Shown here: positions 16,839 through 26,002 of the stretch, one piece after another
Layout: each line of letters opens with the position of its first letter
Numbering within the stretch: the stretch's first letter is position 1
From: Dyadobacter linearis
GTDB taxonomy: Bacteria; Bacteroidota; Bacteroidia; Cytophagales; Spirosomataceae
Assembly: GCF_907165045.1 (NCBI RefSeq)
Contig: NZ_CAJRAU010000008.1
Coordinates: forward strand, 124,001 to 188,000
Direction of reading: 5' to 3'
Length of the DNA: 64,000 nucleotides
Translations under genes and position numbers: made by a program
Notes under the pieces: model-generated
Database searches by the model: none
What the model was told of the DNA's origin: nothing
Seen by the model: only the letters and a program-made list of their open reading frames with translations

Positions 16839-17942
16839 ATGAAACAATACGATTATCTGGTAGTGGGGGCGGGGTTATGGGGTTCCGTCTTTGCGCATGA
16901 GGCTACTAAACGAGGCAAGAAATGTCTTGTAATTGACCGAAGATCACATATTGGCGGTAATGTTTACTGCGAAAATGTAGAAGGTATTAATGTCCATAAG
17001 TATGGCGCACACATCTTTCACACTAACGATAAGGAAGTATGGGATTATGTGAACTCATTTGTTGAATTCAACAGATATACGAATTCCCCGATCGCTAATT
17101 TCAATGGGGAGATGTATAATCTGCCTTTCAATATGAATACCTTTTACCAGCTTTGGAAGGTAAAAACGCCAGAGGAAGCGAAGGAAAAGATCAGGGAACA
17201 AGTGGAAGCGGCAGGTATTAAAGATCCGCAAAATCTGGAAGAACAGGCAATTTCTTTGGTTGGTACCGATATTTATGAAAAGCTGATCAAAGCCTATACA
17301 GAAAAACAATGGGGGAGAAAGGCGACCGAGCTTCCTGCATTCATTATCAAACGTTTACCTGTTCGGTTTACGTTTGATAACAACTATTTCAATGATAAAT
17401 ATCAGGGTATTCCAATCGGCGGGTATAACAAACTGACGGAGGGACTTTTGGAAGGTGTGGAAGTAAGGTTAGGGGTTGATTTTTTCAAAGAGCGGGAATC
17501 ACTTACCGCACTCGCGGAAACGATTGTCTACACAGGACCGATTGATGAATATTTTGACTTCAAATTCGGCCAGCTTGAATATAGAAGTCTTCGGTTTGAG
17601 AATCAATTACTTGACCAGGAGAACTACCAGGGCAATGCAGTTGTGAATTATACCGACGGTGAAACTGCTTTCACGCGTATTATTGAGCACAAGCACTTTG
17701 AATTTGGTACGCAGCCCAAAACTGTGGTTACCCACGAATATCCGCAGGAATGGGTAAAAGGCGCAGAACCATATTATCCTGTTAATGACGACAAGAACAC
17801 GGCTGTTTTTAACCAGTACAAAGCGCTTGCTTCCGAAGAGGAACAGGTGATTTTTGGAGGTCGCCTGGCCGAATATCGATATTATGATATGCACCAGGTT
17901 GTTGCCTCAGCACTTAAAAAAGTGAAGGTGCATTTCGCTTAA
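16839..17942 (+). CDS. glf: UDP-galactopyranose mutase
   Basis: This 367-residue flavoenzyme has the N-terminal dinucleotide motif DYLVVGAGLWGSVFAHEA and the family segments RSHIGGNVY, YGAHIFHTND, EKQWGRKATELPAFIIKRLP and IPIGGYNKLTEGLL. Near the end it has VIFGGRLAEYRYYDMHQVVASAL. It converts UDP-galactopyranose to UDP-galactofuranose, the donor for Galf residues in surface glycans. It lies just upstream of the polysaccharide export and nonulosonate genes, but a strong terminator separates it from them. It therefore probably feeds the same pathway as a separate transcript. Confidence 0.95.
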   Translation: MKQYDYLVVGAGLWGSVFAHEATKRGKKCLVIDRRSHIGGNVYCENVEGINVHKYGAHIFHTNDKEVWDYVNSFVEFNRYTNSPIANFNGEMYNLPFNMNTFYQLWKVKTPEEAKEKIREQVEAAGIKDPQNLEEQAISLVGTDIYEKLIKAYTEKQWGRKATELPAFIIKRLPVRFTFDNNYFNDKYQGIPIGGYNKLTEGLLEGVEVRLGVDFFKERESLTALAETIVYTGPIDEYFDFKFGQLEYRSLRFENQLLDQENYQGNAVVNYTDGETAFTRIIEHKHFEFGTQPKTVVTHEYPQEWVKGAEPYYPVNDDKNTAVFNQYKALASEEEQVIFGGRLAEYRYYDMHQVVASALKKVKVHFA

Positions 17943-17962
17943 AAACGCATTCACGATAACGT

Positions 17963-17995
17963 AATCCCCAGTCCTGTTAGGCTGGGGATTTTTTT
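17963..17995 (+). terminator. Terminator after glf
   Basis: AATCCCCAG (17963-17971) pairs with CTGGGGATT (17982-17990). The inner CCT/AGG pairing closes a GTT loop, and a T-run follows. This is a strong intrinsic terminator separating glf from the next operon. Confidence 0.85.
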
Positions 17996-18082
17996 GTAAA
18001 AGTTTTTTCAAAAAAATTTCAGTTATCGCGTTACGTAATCTACTAACCTCCGTCTAAATCATACTAAACTAACCAGTATGTA

Positions 18083-20422
18083 ATGGCGGATCATAATTTA
18101 GAGTTAATTACCAGTTTGCGGGCAGATGAGCAGCGTGTTTCGATGTATGCTTTCCTGAGGGACATACTTCAAAACTGGCACCTGTTTCTGATTGGGTTGA
18201 TAGTCAGCGTATTAATCGCTGCTGTTTATCTACGGTATGGCACCCCGAAATACCTGATCGAGTCTTCACTATTGATACGGGACGATTCACGCGGATCGAA
18301 CTTCGGGGATGCTGCTGCACTGGAAAACCTGGGTTTATCAGTAACCAACAGCAGTATTGACAATGAAATTGAGATTTTAAAGAGCAAGAGCCTGGCTGAA
18401 AACGTCGTGGATGCGCTCGCGCTTCATGTCAGCTATTTCGCAGAGGGCCGCGTGAAAACGACTGAGCTGTATGAAAAGTCGCCTTTCAAAATTGTATTTC
18501 TCGATACAAATATTCGTAGAAATACACCAGCTAAGTATCAAGTGGTGTTTTTGAAGGATAATGCGTTTGAGCTTACCAGGAATAAACGAACAGTTTTCGG
18601 GAGATTCGGCGACACGATTTCAATTGACGACCGGGCCGTAGTCTTGTCAAGAACTCAGCATGTTTTTTCGGGAGAAGGCAAATATTATTTGGTTGTAGAG
18701 AATAAGGAAAATTCGATCCGGAAACTGACTGCGGGTTTGTCTGTTTCGGCTGCGAACAAGTTTGCCAGTGTAATTAACCTGTCTATCAATGAGACGATCC
18801 CTGAAAAGGGCGAAGCGATCTTGTCGACGCTGATTAGGCATTATATCAGTAATAGCATTGATGACAAGAATAGGGTAGCAGATAATACGCTCACTTTCAT
18901 AGGTCAAAATTTAGCCCAGGTTTCGTCCGAACTGCATAAAATTGAAGGTAGTATCGAGCAATTCCGGAAAACGAACAGGTTACTGGATATCGAAGCAGAA
19001 ACCCGGCAGCTGATCGAACAGGCAAGCTCGACATCAGATCAATACAGTCAGTTTGCAATTAAATTAAAGATTGTCGAAACCATTGCGAAGTATATAATTG
19101 ACAACCCGACAGGAATCATTCCCAGCTCCCTGATACAGCAGGAGGCCAACTTTAAGGAACTGGCCATTAAATACAATGACTTGATTCTACTGCGAAGCAA
19201 GAGTTTGGTCACGATGAATAAAGGTCACCCGGCGATATTGGCAATTGAAAATCAGGTAACTGGACTAAGAGCTGATATACTATCTGCCCTCGATATTCAA
19301 CAGAAAGAGCTGGGTATAAGTCTGGATGCAATTCGACGGAGCGGGCAGGGATATCAGGATGCGATTTCGAAAGTGCCGCCGAAGCAAAGGATATATTTGG
19401 ATTATACGCGGCAGCAGCAGATCAAGCAGGAACTGTATTTGTTTTTGCTGAAAAAACAAGTCGAGACTTCAATTTCCAGGTCATCGACAGTCCCAAATGC
19501 GAAGGTTATTGATCCTCCCAACGCAGATTCGAATCCTGTCACGCCGAATAGACAGCTTGTATTTCTGGTATCGGCTTGTTTCGGTTTGGGTATCCCGATG
19601 GCGGGTCTGCATTTATCGAAAGTATTGAGTGACAAAATTCATGACAAAAATAGTCTTGCTCAATACTGCAGAGCGCCGGTAATCGCAGAAATCAGTTACC
19701 AGAAAGGCGCTCATTCAAGATTCTTACAGCCCGACGGAAAGAGTTTAATTTCGGAACAGTTCAGGACACTCCGGGCGAACTTGCTTTTCGCTTCTGGTCT
19801 GGCAGGTTGCAAAACTATCCTGATCACGTCGGGAAATGCCGGTGAAGGGAAGTCTTTCGTAGCGGCGAATCTCGCTCAGTCTTTCGCGATGATTAGTGAA
19901 AAGGTATTGCTTATTGAGCTGGACCTGCGTAAACCCTCCCTGGCGAAGTATCTCAATGTAGAATCACGTGGCGTCACTGATTATCTACTTAGTAAATCAG
20001 ATTCCGATATTTTGATCCAAAGATCAGGGCAGGGGCAATGCTTTGACGTGATCACCTCCGGCTACCCTCCACCGAACCCCGCAGAGCTTCTATCAACTAC
20101 AAAGTTCGAAAAGTTGATTTTGACACTGAAAGAAAAGTACGATCACATTGTCATTGATACCCCGCCGGTAGGTTTGGTGACGGACGCGAATACGCTCAGA
20201 TCTTTTGTCGACGGCACCTTATATGTAGTCCGGCAAAATGTTACCGGCCGACAGCAAATGCATGATTTGAACAAGCTATTCATCGATAACCGATTATCAA
20301 ATCTTCATGTACTCTACAATGGTTTTCAGCAGGCTGGCCGCTACTATCAGTATTATGAAAACGAAGAAAAAAAAGGCTTGTTCTTCAAATGGAAGCATAA
20401 TTTCAAACTAACCCAATGGTAA
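18083..20422 (+). CDS. Wzc-like polysaccharide co-polymerase with fused BY-kinase
   Basis: This 779-residue inner-membrane protein has a Wzz domain with a first TM near residues 35-55 (HLFLIGLIVSVLIAAVYL), a long periplasmic coiled-coil region, a second TM near 490 (LVFLVSACFGLGIPMAGLHL) and a cytoplasmic BY-kinase. The kinase shows Walker A SGNAGEGKS (about 583-591), Walker A' LLIELDLRKP and Walker B IVIDTPP. The C-terminus has a short tyrosine cluster (RYYQYYENEE), the usual autophosphorylation tail. Such proteins control chain length and export in Wzy-dependent capsule or exopolysaccharide synthesis. Its last codons overlap neuB, so it leads the operon. No partner phosphatase or OPX gene is in the window. 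Confidence 0.9.
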   Translation: MADHNLELITSLRADEQRVSMYAFLRDILQNWHLFLIGLIVSVLIAAVYLRYGTPKYLIESSLLIRDDSRGSNFGDAAALENLGLSVTNSSIDNEIEILKSKSLAENVVDALALHVSYFAEGRVKTTELYEKSPFKIVFLDTNIRRNTPAKYQVVFLKDNAFELTRNKRTVFGRFGDTISIDDRAVVLSRTQHVFSGEGKYYLVVENKENSIRKLTAGLSVSAANKFASVINLSINETIPEKGEAILSTLIRHYISNSIDDKNRVADNTLTFIGQNLAQVSSELHKIEGSIEQFRKTNRLLDIEAETRQLIEQASSTSDQYSQFAIKLKIVETIAKYIIDNPTGIIPSSLIQQEANFKELAIKYNDLILLRSKSLVTMNKGHPAILAIENQVTGLRADILSALDIQQKELGISLDAIRRSGQGYQDAISKVPPKQRIYLDYTRQQQIKQELYLFLLKKQVETSISRSSTVPNAKVIDPPNADSNPVTPNRQLVFLVSACFGLGIPMAGLHLSKVLSDKIHDKNSLAQYCRAPVIAEISYQKGAHSRFLQPDGKSLISEQFRTLRANLLFASGLAGCKTILITSGNAGEGKSFVAANLAQSFAMISEKVLLIELDLRKPSLAKYLNVESRGVTDYLLSKSDSDILIQRSGQGQCFDVITSGYPPPNPAELLSTTKFEKLILTLKEKYDHIVIDTPPVGLVTDANTLRSFVDGTLYVVRQNVTGRQQMHDLNKLFIDNRLSNLHVLYNGFQQAGRYYQYYENEEKKGLFFKWKHNFKLTQW

Positions 20423-21423
20423 TGGACAACATTTACATGATTTGTGAAGTCGGTCAGGCGCATGAAGGGAGCATCACACTTGCACATGCATATATCGACG
20501 CGGTTGCCAAATCCGGCATCAACGCAATGAAATTCCAGGTTCACATCGCGGAGGCAGAAAGTGGCCCTTATGATAGTTTCCGGCAAGTTTTCCCGTTCGC
20601 TGATACTACGAGAATGGCGTATTGGAAAAGGATGGAATTTACAAAAGCGCAATGGGCTGAGCTCAAACAGCATTGTGAATACCATGGACTTGACTTTATT
20701 GCCAGCCCTTTTTCCATAGCCGCTGTCGACCTTCTGAATGAGATTGGGGTTTCCAGGTTCAAAATCGGTTCTGGGGAAACGGAAAACCTGCTGATGCTGG
20801 ATAAAATCGGGGCAATTGCCAAGGAGATAATTGTGTCTTCGGGGATGAGTACCTTCTATGAACTTGATGAAACAATAGCTTGCTTGAAGCAATATCCCTG
20901 TGCGCTTTCAATTCTGCAATGCACCACCGCTTATCCCACTGATCCGTCCCAGTGGGGATTGAATGTCATTGAGGAACTCAAAAAAAGATACCTGTTGCCG
21001 ACCGGCTTCTCGGATCATTCGGGCGGGCTGTTTGCCTGTCTGGCTGCGGCAACCCTTGGGGCCCGGCTCCTTGAATTTCATGTGACTTTTGATAAAAGAA
21101 TGCTTAGCCCGGACGCATCATCCTCACTGGGAGTGGATGAGGTATTCAAATTGGTGGAAGGGGTGCGGGCAATAGAGCATGCGCTGGGCAACCCAGTCGA
21201 CAAATCTGATAATTCCGCATTCAGGATTTTGAAAGCGCAATTCGGTAAATCCCTGGTCGTCAATAAATTCATGCAAAAAGGGCAGCTGATATGCATGGAC
21301 GATCTGGAATCTAAAAAGCCAGCCGGCCTGGGCATTCCACCGAATGATTATAATCAGGTTTTAGGTAAAGTATTAACCCAGGATGCACAGCAATGGGATT
21401 TTATAACTGAAAATCATTTCTGA
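20422..21423 (+). CDS. neuB: N-acetylneuraminate synthase family protein (NeuB/SpsE)
   Basis: This 333-residue enzyme has a TIM barrel followed by a C-terminal SAF/antifreeze-like domain. Signature segments are ICEVGQAHEGS, AMKFQVHIAEAESGPYD, FKIGSGETENLLML, PTGFSDHSGG, LEFHVTFDKRMLSPDASSSL and, in the SAF domain, KSLVVNKFMQKGQLI. It condenses phosphoenolpyruvate with an N-acyl sugar (ManNAc in the simplest case) to make a nonulosonic acid. The TAA of the Wzc-like gene overlaps the ATG at 20422 by one base; an alternative ATG two codons earlier is possible. neuC and neuA follow at once, so the pathway to the activated sugar is complete. Confidence 0.92.
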   Translation: MDNIYMICEVGQAHEGSITLAHAYIDAVAKSGINAMKFQVHIAEAESGPYDSFRQVFPFADTTRMAYWKRMEFTKAQWAELKQHCEYHGLDFIASPFSIAAVDLLNEIGVSRFKIGSGETENLLMLDKIGAIAKEIIVSSGMSTFYELDETIACLKQYPCALSILQCTTAYPTDPSQWGLNVIEELKKRYLLPTGFSDHSGGLFACLAAATLGARLLEFHVTFDKRMLSPDASSSLGVDEVFKLVEGVRAIEHALGNPVDKSDNSAFRILKAQFGKSLVVNKFMQKGQLICMDDLESKKPAGLGIPPNDYNQVLGKVLTQDAQQWDFITENHF

Positions 21424-21424
21424 G

Positions 21425-22576
21425 ATGCGAAAAGTTTGCGTAGTAATTACGGCCCGGGCTACTTATGGCAGGGCGAAGACTTTATTGCAGGCAATTCAGG
21501 AACATCCGAACCTTCAATTACAATTGGTTGTGGCAGGTAGCACTTTATTAGAAAGATATGGGCACGTGGCGAGTCAAATCGAGGATGATGGTTTTGCAAT
21601 AGATGAGCGTATTGCCAACTCTTCCATTACAGACGAACCCACGTCTGCTGCGATCACGACTGCTTCCGGTATTCTCGAACTTGCACACACTTTTGAGCGA
21701 ATCAGGCCGGATGTGGTGGTGACAGTTGGCGATAGGTTCGAAACTATGTCCACCGCAGTTGCGGCAGCTTATATGAACATTCCCCTCGCACATGTTCAGG
21801 GAGGGGAAGTGACTGGTAATATTGATGAGAAAGTGCGTCACGCAGTCACCAAAATGTCTGATATACACTTTGTGGCGACTTCCGAAGCACGCAAGAGATT
21901 GATCAGAATGGGCGAGGCTCCCGAAACAGTATTTTACACGGGCTGCCCGTCGCTGGATATTGTAATGGATGTTCTTAAAAATCCAGTGCTGGATTTTGAC
22001 CCTTATGAACTATACGGCGGAATAGGAAGCAAGCCAAATTTATCAGACCCTTTCGTAACTGTTTTGCAGCACCCCGTAACCACTGAATCGGAGCTTTCCG
22101 AAGAACAGCTTAACAGCACATTGAGCGCGATTATTTCGCTGCAACTTCCTGTATTGTGGTTTTTGCCAAATGCAGACAGAGGCACCGCGGGCACATTTAA
22201 CAGGATCAGTACATTTTACGCTCAAAACACACTTTTGCCATTTCATTTCTTCAATAACATGCGCCCCGAGCATTTTTTGAAGATCCTTAAAAATTGTGTC
22301 TGTCTCGTAGGCAATTCCAGTTGCGGTATTCGGGAAGGTGCAACATTGGGGGTTCCCGCTGTCAATATCGGCAGCAGACAGAAAGGGCGGGAGCGGGGTC
22401 AGAATGTGGTGGACGCAGAGCACCGGAGCGACGCAATATTTGAAGCTATACAAAAGCAGGTATCCCGCCCGCATTTCCCACCAGACTTTATTTACGGTAA
22501 AGGCAGTGCAGGCCGGCAAATTGCAGATCTGCTTGCCAGTGTTCCCTTCAGCATCGACAAGAAAATCACTTACTGA
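21425..22576 (+). CDS. neuC: UDP-N-acetylglucosamine 2-epimerase, hydrolysing (NeuC type)
   Basis: This 383-residue GT-B-fold enzyme begins RKVCVVITARATYGRAKTLL. It has the family motifs VVVTVGDRFETMSTAVAAAY, IPLAHVQGGEVTGNIDEKVR, LQHPVTTES, CLVGNSSCGIREGATLGVP and NIGSRQKGRERGQNV. NeuC releases UDP and gives ManNAc (or a related 2-epimer), the substrate for NeuB. It starts one base after the neuB stop and shares the TGATGA junction with neuA, so the three genes are translationally coupled. The LegG branch of this family acts on a 2,4-diacetamido sugar, but the extra enzymes of that route are not here, so NeuC is preferred. Confidence 0.9.
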   Translation: MRKVCVVITARATYGRAKTLLQAIQEHPNLQLQLVVAGSTLLERYGHVASQIEDDGFAIDERIANSSITDEPTSAAITTASGILELAHTFERIRPDVVVTVGDRFETMSTAVAAAYMNIPLAHVQGGEVTGNIDEKVRHAVTKMSDIHFVATSEARKRLIRMGEAPETVFYTGCPSLDIVMDVLKNPVLDFDPYELYGGIGSKPNLSDPFVTVLQHPVTTESELSEEQLNSTLSAIISLQLPVLWFLPNADRGTAGTFNRISTFYAQNTLLPFHFFNNMRPEHFLKILKNCVCLVGNSSCGIREGATLGVPAVNIGSRQKGRERGQNVVDAEHRSDAIFEAIQKQVSRPHFPPDFIYGKGSAGRQIADLLASVPFSIDKKITY

Positions 22577-23304
22577 TGAATGCACCTATACGAATTTTAG
22601 GAATTATCCCGGCGAGAGAGGGTTCCAAAGGTATTTATAATAAGAACATGAAGCTGCTGGCAGGCAAACCGCTCATTTACTATACCATTGAATCGGCACT
22701 GAAATCCAAGCTGCTCGATACCATTATCATATCCAGCGACTGCCAGCGGATTCTTGAATATGCGCAGCAATTCCCGGCTATCGAAATTCCATTTGTGAGA
22801 CCTAAACACCTTGCGTCAGACTTTTCTACTTCGCTCGAAGTAGTCCGTCACGCTTTGAATTACTATGCTGAGGCGGAGATCGCGTTTGAATATGTTGTCT
22901 TGCTTCAACCTACGTCGCCATTTCGAAGTCCGGATTTGGTCGATAGATCTATCCAGTTAATTATTGATAAACAAGCGGATAGCCTTATTACAGTTCAGAA
23001 AATACCGCACAAGTTTCATCCTGACTGGGCTTTTTTTGACGGACAGCAAGGTTTGCGGCGGGCAATCAAGGAAGATGAAACGATTGTACCGAGGCGCCAG
23101 GATTTGTCCGACAGCTACTACCGGGATGGTAAGATCTACATTTCAAAAACGGCCCTGATCCGCGAAGGGAGGCTCTTAGGTGGAAGGATTGCGAGTCTGC
23201 TGACGGAAGGCGAGCTGGATATCAATATTGATTCTTATGCTGACTGGGAGGCAGCGCAAATACAGATCGACAAATGGAGACAATACCAAAACGCAGGCTA
23301 TTGA
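22576..23304 (+). CDS. neuA: CMP-nonulosonate (acylneuraminate) cytidylyltransferase
   Basis: This 242-residue protein opens with RILGIIPAREGSKGIYNKN, the CTP-binding P-loop-like motif of the family. It continues with IISSDCQRILEYA, FVRPKHLASDFSTSLEVV and VLLQPTSPFRSPDLVD, and later has DSYYRDGKIYISK. It activates the nonulosonic acid with CTP to give CMP-sugar for a transferase. It overlaps neuC at the start and the next glycosyltransferase gene at the end by 31 bases. Confidence 0.92.
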   Translation: MNAPIRILGIIPAREGSKGIYNKNMKLLAGKPLIYYTIESALKSKLLDTIIISSDCQRILEYAQQFPAIEIPFVRPKHLASDFSTSLEVVRHALNYYAEAEIAFEYVVLLQPTSPFRSPDLVDRSIQLIIDKQADSLITVQKIPHKFHPDWAFFDGQQGLRRAIKEDETIVPRRQDLSDSYYRDGKIYISKTALIREGRLLGGRIASLLTEGELDINIDSYADWEAAQIQIDKWRQYQNAGY

Positions 23305-24614
23305 TCCTGATAACCAATCAATTTGCAGTCCTCAATATGATTCACACAGGTTTTCTGGAAAAGCTTTCAAGGAGATACGACATATCGCTGATATCTGATT
23401 TGATCAACAAAAGGGATCTCGCGTCGATCAATGAACACTTTAACTGCTCCCTGGAACTGCTGAATACGCACGTTCCATCAGAAATCCGGTTTCTCCGTTT
23501 TTTGCGGTGGATTGAAAAGGTATTGTTTTTCATGACATTCAATACTTCTACGCGCCGCATTAAGGTGTTGCAGCTCGGGTTACCCTTCCGGTTTCTGCTG
23601 TATTGTTTCGATAAAATGCCGATCGTGAAGCGTTTTTCACGGTCAATGCTGTCCAAAATCAGGGAAATAATTATTCTCATATCATCGCGGATGTTTCAAA
23701 AAGAGGGGCAAAGTGTGCTCCATTTTGATGGTATATTGTCCTCGTCTCCGCTGGATATCCGCGAAAATATAATTGTCAATTTTCTTATTAGATACACCAG
23801 GATTCCGGCGATGGGTGTCGTTATAAGTTGGGATAACCTGACATCCAAAGGGCTTATCAATAGTGATTTTGATCAGATGCTCGTTTGGAACCAACAAATG
23901 GCAGCGGAGTTCGAGCAGCTGTATTCATTTTGTAAAACAAAACCAAAAATATGCGTTTCAGGGGTTCCCAGATTTGATATTTACTTCGGGAAAAGAACAA
24001 GCCGGCCAGCAGAGTCCGGAAGAAAAACGATCTTATTCGCGACCAGCGCACCTAAGCATTTCCCGGACCAGTATCAAATCGTCGAAGATCTGCGGGAATA
24101 CATGCAAACCAGAAACGGATTTTCATTACTTATCAGGTGCCACCCAGCAGACGATCCCGACGCTTACCGACAGTTTGCGGCTGAAAACGTGGAGATTTGG
24201 CCGTCGCAAAAACAAAATCGTTATTCTCCTTTCCCGGCGCTCGATTTTCTGGAAGTTTTAGCAGACACGCTGTTTCGTTGTGACGTCTGTCTGCAAGTAG
24301 CCTCCACCATGCGTCTCGACGCAGCTGCATGTAACAAACCGACTATTAGTATTGCTTATGATGGAAATAGGAAATTGCCCTACGCGCATTCGGTCAGGCG
24401 TTTATATAGCTATTCGCATCAGATTCCGCTGAATCGTCTTCGCCTCGATCATCCTGTGTTTAGTAAAAAGGAGCTATTTGAATGCCTGGACAAATTGCTC
24501 GTAGAAGACTTGGGAAGCACTGATCATAGATTGGCGATACAAAAATTCATTCATCACACCGAAGCAAAATCGGTTAACTCGATGATTCAATATGTGGATG
24601 AATGGCTCACTTAG
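23274..24614 (+). CDS. Putative GT-B surface-carbohydrate glycosyltransferase
   Basis: This 446-residue protein is not assigned to a numbered family. It starts with a Rossmann strand (RLLILITNQFAVLNMI). Its midsection GILSSSPLDIRENIIV...AMGVVISWDNLTSKGLI resembles proteins annotated as surface carbohydrate biosynthesis or CDP-glycerol-transferase-like. A second lobe follows, with KTILFATSAPKHFPDQ, LLIRCHPADDPDAYRQF and VASTMRLDAAACNKPTISI, the last being a typical donor-site loop. Position directly after neuA makes it the leading candidate for the transferase that uses the CMP-sugar (inference). The 31-base overlap with neuA is long; a TTG near 23298 would shorten it but would also cut the first strand. 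Confidence 0.65.
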   Translation: METIPKRRLLILITNQFAVLNMIHTGFLEKLSRRYDISLISDLINKRDLASINEHFNCSLELLNTHVPSEIRFLRFLRWIEKVLFFMTFNTSTRRIKVLQLGLPFRFLLYCFDKMPIVKRFSRSMLSKIREIIILISSRMFQKEGQSVLHFDGILSSSPLDIRENIIVNFLIRYTRIPAMGVVISWDNLTSKGLINSDFDQMLVWNQQMAAEFEQLYSFCKTKPKICVSGVPRFDIYFGKRTSRPAESGRKTILFATSAPKHFPDQYQIVEDLREYMQTRNGFSLLIRCHPADDPDAYRQFAAENVEIWPSQKQNRYSPFPALDFLEVLADTLFRCDVCLQVASTMRLDAAACNKPTISIAYDGNRKLPYAHSVRRLYSYSHQIPLNRLRLDHPVFSKKELFECLDKLLVEDLGSTDHRLAIQKFIHHTEAKSVNSMIQYVDEWLT

Positions 24615-26002
24615 TCGCGGAAATTTTGCTGAAAGGGCTGGGCTCGCTATGTTTTACAAGCGCTTTTCTTTTCCTATTCCCTTCGTTGATAGTTTTTGGA
24701 GATACTGAATTCCAACTTACTATCGTGCTTTCGTTTTATGTGTATTGTTTTGTTGTACTATTTACTTTCTCGCCTGACAAGCTCTTTCACGTCGTTTCGA
24801 TTCCGCTTTTTACACAGTTTTTGCATTTGTTTCAAAAATATGCTTTCCCGGCCGGCGCTAATTCACTTTGGCGCTTAATGCCGTTTTTAATACTCATTCT
24901 GTACTTTCTCAATTTTTTTGTCAAAAAGGAGATTACAATATCGGCTTACGAAAAGCTGTTTCTGATCGTCTGGATTGTGCTAGGCTTTTTTTATCTATCC
25001 ATATCTCCAAATCTCGGGCATATTATAGTAGGGGCGACTGTTCTCGGTCTGCTCATTTTGCCCTGCAATTTTATCTATCTGAGATTTGCAATGCAGGCAA
25101 CAGACTTTTGCCGAAAACTTGAAAAGTACTTATTTGTCAGCTACCTGATATTGGGCGTCGGGACTTTTGGTTTGGTTGTTGCCGGAGCCGCCTATAAAGG
25201 TTCGGATAACTTACTGGCTACCAGGAATATTTCTGACACCAATATAACAATGGCCTATTTTGTACTACTATGGCCGTTTGCGATGCTGTATGCGAGCAGG
25301 TTCAGGCAGCAATTCCTTCGTTTTATCACGAGTTCAGTGACTCTGGCGATTCTCGTCGCCGTGGTTGTACTTTCATTTTCAAGGGGAGCGGTATTGTTGA
25401 TCGGCCCTTTTATCCTGATTTCCCTCTGGCTCACTTCAAGGAAGGCGCTTATGCTTATTCTGATGATCCTTTCCGGCATAACCCTGCTCTTTCTGGCTCA
25501 AATCGAAACCTTCCTTGCAACCCAGGATCTGACTTACTTCTGGAAACTTAGGTTTGGCGAAGCTTCAAAAGGAAATGCGATCAGTAAGCTGCTCGAAGCC
25601 AGCGGGAGAAATGAAATCCAGGCAATCGCTTACAAATTGTTCCTGGACAGTCCGCTGGTTGGGCATGGTACCGGTAGCTTCGAAGTACTGGGTCCCGGTT
25701 ATCGGGAAGCGCATTCACTTTGGTATACATTACTGGCAGAGAACGGGTTACTCGGAGTTATTCTGATGTACCTGCTTTTATTAAAATGCTTCTGCACTGT
25801 TTGGACGGTCAATGCCGGCGGGAGAAACTATATGGTAATGCCGCTCTCCATACTTTTTTACCTGCTATTCAACCACACTGTTGGAAGCGTTTTCGTGATC
25901 ATCCCATCCAAAAGTGTGACCGTTAATTGTATAGCCCCAATTTTGCTTATATGCCAGTATTTCTATGCGAAACGCCAGGTTTCAACTTGTTTCGATGGCT
26001 AA
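24602..26002 (+). CDS. Wzy-like O-antigen/capsule polymerase
   Basis: This 466-residue integral membrane protein has about 11-12 hydrophobic segments. The large loop characteristic of the O-antigen ligase/polymerase superfamily lies late in the protein and contains LFLDSPLVGHGTGSFEVLG and REAHSLWYTLLAENGLLGVI. The H-S-x-W-Y and the G-x-G-x-F pattern match the Wzy_C/O-antigen ligase signature. In a Wzy-dependent pathway it joins lipid-linked repeat units in the periplasm, which fits the Wzc-like protein encoded upstream. It overlaps the preceding gene by 13 bases and the next by 8. No Wzx flippase is present in the window. Confidence 0.82.
   Translation: MAHLVAEILLKGLGSLCFTSAFLFLFPSLIVFGDTEFQLTIVLSFYVYCFVVLFTFSPDKLFHVVSIPLFTQFLHLFQKYAFPAGANSLWRLMPFLILILYFLNFFVKKEITISAYEKLFLIVWIVLGFFYLSISPNLGHIIVGATVLGLLILPCNFIYLRFAMQATDFCRKLEKYLFVSYLILGVGTFGLVVAGAAYKGSDNLLATRNISDTNITMAYFVLLWPFAMLYASRFRQQFLRFITSSVTLAILVAVVVLSFSRGAVLLIGPFILISLWLTSRKALMLILMILSGITLLFLAQIETFLATQDLTYFWKLRFGEASKGNAISKLLEASGRNEIQAIAYKLFLDSPLVGHGTGSFEVLGPGYREAHSLWYTLLAENGLLGVILMYLLLLKCFCTVWTVNAGGRNYMVMPLSILFYLLFNHTVGSVFVIIPSKSVTVNCIAPILLICQYFYAKRQVSTCFDG

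Noticed and set aside
20422..23304. Legionaminic or pseudaminic acid pathway
   Set aside because: The dehydratase, aminotransferase and acetyltransferase needed for those routes are absent; NeuC-NeuB-NeuA alone suffices for Neu5Ac.
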